A program made the translations under genes and the position numbers. Shown here piece by piece: positions 56,475 through 64,000 of a stretch of 64,000 bases of DNA. The stretch is from contig MU867087.1 of assembly GCA_033725935.1 (NCBI GenBank), positions 372,001 through 436,000 of the forward strand, given 5' to 3'. A model generated the notes under the pieces. It did not search any database, had not been told where the DNA came from, and worked only from the letters and a program-made list of their open reading frames with translations. The DNA is from Cladorrhinum sp. PSN259. Its lineage: Eukaryota; Ascomycota; Sordariomycetes; Sordariales; Podosporaceae. The stretch's first letter is position 1, and each line of letters begins with the position of its first letter.

Positions 56475-58384
56475 CTAGGAACTTGCACATGATTGATATT
56501 CCTCGTTCTCCGAGTCGTCGTCATTGAGACTGCCTGCCCTGTTGCCGAGGAAACCTCCAAGTTGCGCCTCAACGTGATCCGCCGGAGAGACTACTAGCGC
56601 TCCCGTTAGCCACCCTCCCTCGAACTCGTCTTCTAACTGGGGCATTTCAGAAAGTTTCTCCTGCCAGTCTCTAACTCTGAGATTCCCTGCTACATTAGCC
56701 TCCATCAAGAATCTCACAGGCGTGAAACTTACGGCACGAAGACGTTGTCAATGAAGTCTAGATAAAAGTTCAATGCAGAATCGCTCTCTGTCGCCGAATC
56801 ATGTTGGTAAAGACAAAACTCGACCGCTTTGCGAAACTTGGCGGCCATGGATTGTCGGTGAACCTCGGTAAGTAGGGATCTTCTGTCGATATCCGCCCAC
56901 AAGGATCCTGTCCATTTTTGGTAGGCGATATTATCGGCTGGTGAGAGCCGGAAAGGAGTGGCACAGATTACTTCTGCAAGGAGCAGGCCGAAATTGACGA
57001 GCTTGGAGCTGTGATGGTTACACCTCTCAAATTCAGGCTCTGCCTGAACGGACTGACACCCCTGTTGTTGGCGGTCTTGATGCCCTTGTTCCTGCCTCTC
57101 TGCACTGTTCTCTATCAGCCCATCCTGCTGTCCAGTGTCTGGCTGGACCTTCTCATAAACCCTCTTTTTCTGCCGTTGCTGTTTGACCAACTTCTTCGGT
57201 ATACGCGGCCCTATTGGCTTCCAAGGTTGATGTGTTGCCTGTTGTACCTGCTGCCCATGGGGTTCGTGGTCCTGCCGGGGACTGAGAGTGTGCAGACAAG
57301 TACGAATATCCACCTTGAGCTCGGTATACCGAAGGCTGGAGCAGCAGAGATTCGTTGTCCAGTCGGATCCCCAAAAAAGCACGGCCCAGTTGGATATTGA
57401 GAGAACAAGATCACCTTGATGGCTTTGCCACGCAATCTGTACCAGCGGTTCAACTCCCTCAAAGAAACGCCTGCCAAACAGTCCTCGGAAAGTCTCGGTC
57501 GTTTTGTGGTCCGGGAATTTCTCATGGGAGGTAACCGTTGGGTTCTGATCCGCACTTGTTACAGCTTCTTGGCCCTCTTGATGTGGCCACAATACGGATT
57601 TGGCCCATTGAGCCGGGCTTGTCCGGCCTTTGAGCTTGTAACCCAAAATTACCCGCTGATGCTCAGGGGCGATTGCTGCTGTCTGGAGGCGGAATGAAAA
57701 GGCTATCCTCAGCACGTCCCAGTCCCACCATTCCTCGGCTTTCATACCCCTATCCCTAGGCCCCAGCTCTAGCGCCCATCCCGTGGTCCCCTTTTCCCGG
57801 CGCAAGTTCCAAAACAGTTCCTGTCCCATCTCTTTGAGCTTCTCTAGCATTCCCGCCTGCGGTCCTGACGAAGTCGTGTTTGGGTTTTGGCCTCTGAGAG
57901 TCTTCAGTTGTTTATCCGAGAGAGCTTGCAGGTTGGACATGGCCTTTGTGACTCGGTCAATCTTGGATGTCAAAGTTGCTTCGCTGAAAAGGGCGAACCT
58001 CAGAACGCGGAAAATCTTGCGGGCGCCGGCCGGATACCGCAGTCCGGTGCTGCCATGCTCGATTCCAAAGGACCCGAACAGGTAGTCTGTCAGCTCGCCG
58101 ACATATCTGCCGACATCCTGTCTCTGACGATGGATATTGGCACATTCTTCACGCCACAATCGCTGGTAGATGTCTTGGGAATACTCTGGGTAGTTCCAGT
58201 CCTCGTCCCACGATTTCAGGCTCAGCTGGCAGGTCCGCAAGGAATCTGACAATGTTTGGATGGCGAAGCGGAATCCCAATATGCTGTGCTTGCGGGCATT
58301 GATGGAGGACAATGTGGTCAAAATGAAGCCAAGAATGCCCAACGCAAGGCCAATGCCAGCAGTGGCAGAAATTGGTTCAGGCAT
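56475..58384 (-). CDS. HeLo-like N-terminal-domain protein
   Basis: Two exons, 58384-56733 and 56676-56475, give 617 residues. The 56 bp intron (GTAAGT donor, GCTAAT branch, CTCAG acceptor) is the only one that keeps frame. The start MPEPISATAGIGLALGILGFILTTL is a Gly-rich amphipathic or hydrophobic helix followed by helices (ARKHSILGFRFAIQTLSDSL, RLWREECANIHRQRQDVGRYVGEL, TSKIDRVTKAMSNLQAL) over about 190 residues. This resembles fungal HeLo/HeLo-like N-terminal domains, which form membrane-targeting helical bundles in HET-S-type cell-death proteins. The middle (LELGPRDRGMKAEEWWDWDVLRIAFSF...) is unrecognised. A Gln/Arg-rich stretch and an acidic tail follow. It shares a 344 bp promoter with a kinase. 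The HeLo assignment is by overall pattern, not by alignment. Confidence 0.6.
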
Positions 58385-58728
58385 GATGGGGTGTTGTGTT
58401 GCGTACAAGAACTCTATGGAAGCAGGGTTTGTGATAGTGACTTTCTACCTGTTGCCATTTCATTTACGCTCAGCCTGATGCGCCAATTTGATACCATGGT
58501 TAATTGCATGTGGTGGCTGTGCCCTCCATTAAGAGAATGAATGATAATGCGGGGTCGATCCTGGGGAATCGCTGAGACGGGAGTCTGAGACACTGGGCAA
58601 TCACGTGCATTCGGTCAAGCCCCGCACATTCTGGTTATCTGCTCGAGTTCGCTTTCAACTCTTTACGGAATCATAAAACCGCAACCCATCGTAATCATCA
58701 TCGCCTCCCACGCACCGCGCAGCCAAGC
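58385..58728. promoter_or_regulatory. Bidirectional promoter of the HeLo-like/kinase pair
   Basis: Only 344 bp separate the two start codons (58384 minus, 58729 plus), so the two genes almost certainly share control elements. No TATA box is evident. The single shared upstream region is the shortest in the window. Confidence 0.6.
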
Positions 58729-61700
58729 ATGACCAGACGCCGCTTGGGTGACATCTTGCGAGACATAGAAGATGGTATTAGCGAGGATGAACTCTTGAAG
58801 GATATTGAGAATTGCGATGACATCATGCCCCAAGAGATGCCGGCTGAGAGCTCCGAAGATGGAAAGGCATCCCTCGATCAACTCTACATCGCGACGCACG
58901 AGGCACTGGAGGCCAGCATGGCCCAGATCAAGGGTTCGTTGCAAAATAAGAATGGTCGCCTCAGCTCCGAGTTACTCACGTCAATTTTCCTTCGCCTTCA
59001 TAATGGGCTGCGTGCCCTTCGCTATTGGGCTGATGATGTCGCCGTTACATCGCCCCGTGCCCGTGACTCAGAAAGGAATGAAATCGGGCTGGAGGCCAAG
59101 CAACCTCTCGTCCTCGTCGAGCATTATGCCGCAGAAATTCCCGGTCTCGTCGAAAGGCTCAGGTTCTGCTTGACTGAGATCAAGCAAGTGGCGGCGGCCC
59201 ACATGACTGGCTTGGCTTTGGACGCTGAACCGCCACCTGATGTGGCCCGGTAGGTTATTGAAATGCTTATCCATCAACTCATCCTTCAAATCAAGGGGCC
59301 AGTTTCTAACGTCCATGAGTAGGGAAGCCGCCGACAGGAAACTGAACGAACTTGAGAGATCAGTCAAAATACTCCAAGACTTTGCCCTGCCCCTCCGAGA
59401 CTTCCTAGAAGCGAGGGAGTCCATCGGGCGCAAAGCTGCTATACAAGACGCCGTCGCCTCAATTGAACGGGAGCTAGCGACCAAGATTTATGCAACCACT
59501 CAGCCTTCTGTTTTGGGCAAAGATAAAAATAGTCCTCTCGTCACTGGCCAGTGGCCTGATGAACCCGTTACGGTTGGGTCGATACCGCTTGTGGCACTGA
59601 AGCCCGGTCCTCCTGCGCCGACCTCATCCAATACCGCCACAACCGAAAGACGTCGATCGATAGACGAGTATAATTATGCAGATAGCACAAGCAGCTCCGA
59701 CTATTCCCTTGCCGATCGCATCATGGATGCTGAGGTTCAAAGCGAGTTTGACATGGGAAGTCCTACATTTTTACCTGAAGGGTGCTTGGATACGCTTATC
59801 ACCAAGCACGCTATTTTACACCAGCTTTTAGACGGCAATTATGATCGCAATGCCTCAACTGAGCTGCAAGAGCTAGCCATCTTCATCGAAAGCAAGGCAA
59901 GGAAAGTCTTCGCAATTTTGGTTGGATACATGGGATGGGAAGGTGATACACTTGTTGGGGCCATGCAGGCCTTCATAAATCACGATTTCACGGACAAAGA
60001 ACTTCCTGTCCCGAGGCCTGACAAACATCACCGCTCGCACATTTTGGACTCGCTCAATCCCCGGAAAGGGAGACCTATATGGCGCGCCTCCAGTATTGAT
60101 CACTTCTTCACCGTTCAATGGAGAGTGCTTGTCCCTGTGTTTCAACTTGTTACCGACCGCCACATTTATGATTTCAGCCCCCATCATATCCTGCCCTTCA
60201 TACGGAGGTATGACTCGGACGCCCAGAGAGGCGGCTTTGGTTCGGTTCATAAATACCAAGTTCACCCAAACCATGTATCGAATCAACTCAAACCGGAGGA
60301 ACGCTGGGAATTTGTGGCTGTAAAGGAAGTAACCTCAATGGATAATGACAATCACGAAATTTTAAAAAACTGGAAGCAGGAGGCGGCAGTCTTACAACAC
60401 CTGAACACCCTCCAGCACGATCACATTATCCGTTTCATTGCAGCCTTCCGCCGTGGTGAAGCAGGGAGGCAAGATCATTATCTCATGTTCGACTGGGCTG
60501 ATGGAGGCAACCTGCGGGATTTGTGGAAGGCGATGCCTGATCCGATTCTCACGCCGGTATTGCTAAAAGCCGCAACGAAGCAGATCCTGGGCCTTGCGGA
60601 CGCCATCTCCAAAATTCACTACCCCCTGCCTGGGACACACACCATTATTCGTCATGGCGATTTAAAGCCCGAAAATATTCTATGGTTCAAAGGTATTGAC
60701 CAGCTAGGCACACTCAAGATAGGCGACTGGGGACTGGCCAAGGCCCACAGGATTGGCACGCAAAGGCGCCTCGTTAGAACCACCGAGATCCAGTATGGAA
60801 CAAGACGCTATGAGCCGCCAGAGGTTGAATTAGACTCGACATCTGGCAGTGGAAAACCAATGTCGCGGCTCTACGATATTTGGGGGATGGGTTGTATTAT
60901 GCTTGAACTGGTGACTTGGTTGTTGTATGGCATAGATGGCCTCATTGAGCTCAATAAGGAATTTCACGACCATTCTGGGGGACTTGATCATGCGTTCTAT
61001 CAGATTGAGATGAAGGAACATGTGAAAGTCGCCAAGATACACGATGTTGTGGTGAAGTGGATGGATCGTATGGGACAAGAACCTTGTTGCGAAGCAGGAA
61101 CAACAGCGCTTGGAGACATACTTGACCTGATTAGAACCAGGCTCCTCATCGTGAAACTTCCGATTACGCTAGGGACGCTACCTGATCTCGAACAACCCCC
61201 AGATTCAACGCGACCATCCCTCCGGTTCACAGGACCAGACAATGAGCCCCTGCCAGGTTCGATAGAGATATCGGAAATAGTAGTTGAGGACACCACCAAC
61301 TGGGCCCCGATTTCCTCAAAGGTTGATGTTGGACGGGCGCGTGCTGATGAATTTCTTCGGCGCATGGAAGAGATTTACAACAATGACCAGGAGGGTTACT
61401 GGCATGCAATAGGACAGACCGGTAAGCGGATGGTACCCCGCTTACATGAGGCACAAATAGTGTCGTCTTCAAAGGACCGAGCTAGCACTCTTGATATGGT
61501 GCCTCCCGGCCATAAACGGGATGATGGCGCCCCACCCATCGAGCAAGATGAGACAACAACAGGCCTGAATACCGCTATGAATACCGCTCTGGGCAAGCTC
61601 AAGTCTTGGAGCGGAGGCCGCTTAGGGGATATAAAACCGGCGGTGTCAGGGCTGCGACATTCCCCTACCGATATCGAACCAGCCCCGATTCTGCAGGATA

Positions 61701-61861
61701 GTGAACCTCCCGCAGTTCCGATGGGTGATGGCCCTCTCCCAACAGGTGAAGATGAGAGAGGAGGGATTCTAGATGAGCTTCGGCGTGGGATAAGTTCAAC
61801 GACGAGGCGGCGCTTACGGGATATGGATATCAAAATGTCAGGGCTACAGCGTTTTAGTTGA
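58729..61861 (+). CDS. Large fungal protein kinase with helical N-terminal region
   Basis: Two exons, 58729-59249 and 59323-61861, give 1019 residues; intron 73 bp (GTAGGT, branch TTCTAACG, acceptor GAGTAG). The N-terminal 350 residues are helical with no catalytic motifs. The kinase domain (about 465-800) has the Gly-rich loop RGGFGSVH (about 476), Lys in FVAVKEV (about 506), the catalytic loop HGDLKPENIL (about 618, HGD for HRD) and the metal motif DWG (about 641, for DFG). RYEPPEVE (about 671) stands for APE and DIWGMGCIMLEL follows. Lys, catalytic-loop Asp, Asn and the DWG Asp are all present, so activity is likely. The C terminus is Ser/Pro-rich and ends RRLRDMDIKMSGLQRFS. Divergent partner of the HeLo-like gene, suggesting a regulated cell-death or allorecognition role (inference). 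Confidence 0.85.
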
Positions 61862-62604
61862 AACTTTTCCGTTTGCTTTTTGGGTTTGGAAACCTTTTAG
61901 GTCCCGAGACAATCACGTTCCTGCGGATACAGGGCCGACTTCTGAGGGCGTTCATGATGGTGGAAGAGCTTCTGTGGCTGCGAGACATTAATGCTACGGA
62001 TCATGTTTATATACACCAAGTCCCATTCATTTTCATGACGTTCCACAGAGATTCTCGAACCAGGTGTCAAATCCACAATGGGGAAACCAAGGAATCGGAT
62101 AACTGAACGAGCACGAGACAGATTATTGCAAATTCCGCATCTCCACCAGCGTATGTTGTTAACGGCTTGTACCTGGACGTCGTCGGCGTCGAGGATTATG
62201 GGCAGTGCTCAATCCTAACTGTTATCTGCGGCTGGCCGAGCATTCCTCTGGCAGGGTTTTATATGGATTTTAGGTCATGTTTCGCCGAAAGAACGACTTC
62301 CACAGCGCTTGTCCTTATTTTTGGTTTGACAGTGAATGAGGCTGTTGTTGTGTCTTTTATCGACGAGCTGGAGCATGGGGTAGACGATGAAAACTCTCAT
62401 TCTCCATGTTTGTAATGTTATCTGATACTGTACTATTGGATAACTAATCTTTCAGTTATCGAGCGCAGCTCTCTCCATACTTGTCTTCGCGCCCCAAAAG
62501 TCCAGCACGACAGGTGTCTCCTTGGGCGGCCGCTTGGCTAGGCCTGCTTTGCACAAGCTCAGCCCCCGGAACCATGGTCGTTACGGGTTCAGTCGAGCTG
62601 AAGC
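61862..62604. other. Intergenic between convergent genes
   Basis: Between the kinase stop and the end of the 2EXR-like gene. Two open frames of about 82 codons have no domain support, and one starts across the kinase stop codon. No gene supported. Confidence 0.4.
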
Positions 62605-63557
62605 TCAAAAGTCCGGAGTTGATGTAACTTCAGACTTCTGTGCCATGCCTGGGTCTTCCAGGTACACTTGTTCTTCCATCTCTGCCATTCTTGCCCGAAC
62701 CTGCACCAGTATATCCTCCCTTATCTCCAAAAACCTCTGATGCTCTCCTGTCTCCGTCGCAAGACGTGCTGCCTCCATTTGCTCCTCATATTTCTTCCAG
62801 TTACCCACGTACTTTTCCAGCCGGAGATACATGGCCAGCAGAGGGTCAAGGGCGGTGTCTCCCGTGATCTTCTTCTTGAGCGGTTCGGCGAATTCTTCCG
62901 GGTATTGAGAATCTCGACTTCTCTGACGCGGCGAAGCTGCTCGCCGACATATGTAAGGAGAATTTGGCCGAGCTCATCAGTTGGCCAGCCCCATGGGTCC
63001 AAAGGATACGACTCCCCGTGGTCGACGGAGGCTCCAAAACATTGAATCCTGAGGTAATCGATCGCCGGAATGCTTCTCAGAAACCACATAATCGTACGGA
63101 GGTTCTGCCGGAAAACATCAATGTCATCATAGTACCCGACGTCTTCCTCGGTGCTGCGGTCATCAATATAGCAGAGCTTGATAAAGAATCTGCGCTTTTC
63201 GCCGATGCTGCCGAGGGTCATGTCGTCGGAACTATGCGAGTCAAGACCCAGAAAAATATTTGAAAAGGATCTTCCGGCAAATCTTGGCCCATAGTTTTCG
63301 ATCATAATCTCCCATGTGTTCTCAACTTGGAATACCATGTATGCTTCGTCATAGACGTGAGGCAAGATTTTCTCGAGACTTTTAAGCGTGCGTTTCACCT
63401 TCCTCCCCCAGTAGTAGTCATCACAAGAGACCGGTGTGGCAGAGACAAATGCGAGTCGGTATATCTCGATCCGGATCTCGGCGGGCAAGTTGAGAAAACA
63501 GGTTCCTGATCGCTCGACGGAAAGAGGTCCAGCATTGAGGTTTGGAGTTGTCGCCAT
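62605..63557 (-). pseudogene. 2EXR/F-box-like gene with a C-terminal frameshift
   Basis: The ATG at 63557 (MATTPNLNAG) opens a frame whose segment CFLNLPAEIRIEIYRLAFVSATPV is the hallmark of fungal 2EXR/F-box-like proteins. Conserved-looking sequence follows to LLTYVGEQLRRVREVEI (near 62910). From there that frame turns into an Arg/Ser/Trp-rich run ending at 62721. In another frame a typical protein continues: QYPEEFAEPLKKK, DPLLAMYLRLEKYVGNWKKYEEQMEAAR, then to a stop at 62605, with coiled-coil character. No GT-AG intron fits between them, so a 1-2 base frameshift near 62900-62915 is inferred. The intact form would be about 317 residues. These proteins often belong to large lineage-specific families; role unknown. 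Confidence 0.6.
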
Positions 63558-63654
63558 GTCGGAGGTTCGTGCCGGCGGGGCCTGCTGCAGGAGTTTGTTG
63601 AGGAGAAAGGCAATGAAGCTTTTATTGGAGGTTAATGAATGCTGAAAATGAAGA

Positions 63655-63662
63655 ATATATAT
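63655..63662 (-). promoter_or_regulatory. TATA box upstream of the 2EXR-like gene
   Basis: ATATATAT on the minus strand about 100 bp before the start codon. Positional inference. Confidence 0.35.
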
Positions 63663-63942
63663 CGCTGTGGTAATGTGGGAAAAAGGAAGAAAGACGGTGG
63701 CTTGGCTGGAAGAAAGAAGCGCAGACAGATCAGTTCCCACAGTTTTGCACGGTTACAGCCGATAATGATATTGTCGACATCTGTGACATGCTCGAGTCAG
63801 TTATCTAAACAAGCTTTTCGTCTCGGAGCTCCGCGGATCAAATACCTCTAGGTGGCGTATCAGACAAACCTGAATTTAAAAGAAAGCGGGACTGTTATCT
63901 TGGAAAAAATCGTATTTAAAGTGGAAGGTTTGCCTAATATGT
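63663..63942. other. Intergenic
   Basis: Upstream region of the 2EXR-like gene. No gene seen. Confidence 0.35.
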
Positions 63943-64000
63943 GTGCCAGCTGACCTTATCACCACATCTGACGACCGTCGAAGGTATCTCGAGATCTTGG
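63943..64000 (+). mobile_element. SINE-like retroposon copy D, cut by the window end
   Basis: TGCCAGCTGACCTTATCACC, then ACATCTGACGACCGTCGAAGG and the GAGATCTTGG block, match the first 60 bp or so of copies A and B. The start CCTAGGGC is missing. The rest lies outside the window. Confidence 0.7.

Noticed and set aside
59250..59322. Kinase region as two separate genes
   Set aside because: A GT-AG intron with a CTAAC branch joins the two frames exactly; the first frame has no independent end.
61858..62415. Two 82-codon plus frames after the kinase
   Set aside because: No domain, no splice support and one begins across the kinase stop; likely 3' flank.

Overview
The window is nuclear DNA of a filamentous ascomycete, most likely a Sordariomycete of the Sordariales type. 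The evidence is short introns (about 55-75 bp) with GTAAGT-like donors and CTAAC-like branch sites, CT- or A-rich leaders before start codons, secreted proteases and small secreted cysteine proteins. The repeats also carry C-to-T and G-to-A changes as left by repeat-induced point mutation (RIP). Exon joins were made by eye; each join reported keeps one open frame.

Left arm (0-34 kb) is gene-bearing and fairly GC-rich. A BET double-bromodomain protein (minus) and a Utp12-domain ribosome-biogenesis protein (plus) flank a 2.7 kb shared upstream region. Then come a possible small membrane protein, a Ser/Thr-rich single-span membrane protein, a six-cysteine small secreted protein, a family I inorganic pyrophosphatase with four introns, a frameshifted gene of unknown function, an M28 aminopeptidase, an M13 metallopeptidase, a putative membrane SGNH-like protein, a protein joining a copia-protease-like fold to a 3CxxC zinc finger, and a proteinase K-like protein that has lost catalytic residues.

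Middle (34.7-49 kb) is repeat-rich and AT-rich. It holds a LINE relic, a four-cysteine secreted protein, a DUF8021-type secreted protein, and a 7.17 kb Ty3/gypsy LTR retrotransposon on the minus strand with matching 5 bp target duplications and RIP-type decay. It also has a Thr-rich secreted protein and a RIP-mutated tandem duplication. A separate ~210 bp SINE-like repeat occurs at 18.8, 22.1, 38.3 and 63.9 kb; two copies have perfect 13-14 bp target-site duplications.

Right arm (49-64 kb) holds fungal-specific genes: a three-exon gene with an in-frame TAG at codon 13, a three-exon gene with a 22 nt microexon, a duplicated 3' fragment of the Thr-rich secreted gene, and a divergent pair. The pair is a HeLo-like N-terminal-domain protein (minus) and a large protein kinase (plus) sharing a 344 bp promoter, which fits a regulated cell-death or incompatibility module. 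A frameshifted 2EXR/F-box-like gene follows.

The strongest leads are the HeLo-like/kinase pair, the inactive copia-protease/3CxxC fusion, the pseudo-subtilisin, the TAG-interrupted gene and the SINE-like family.
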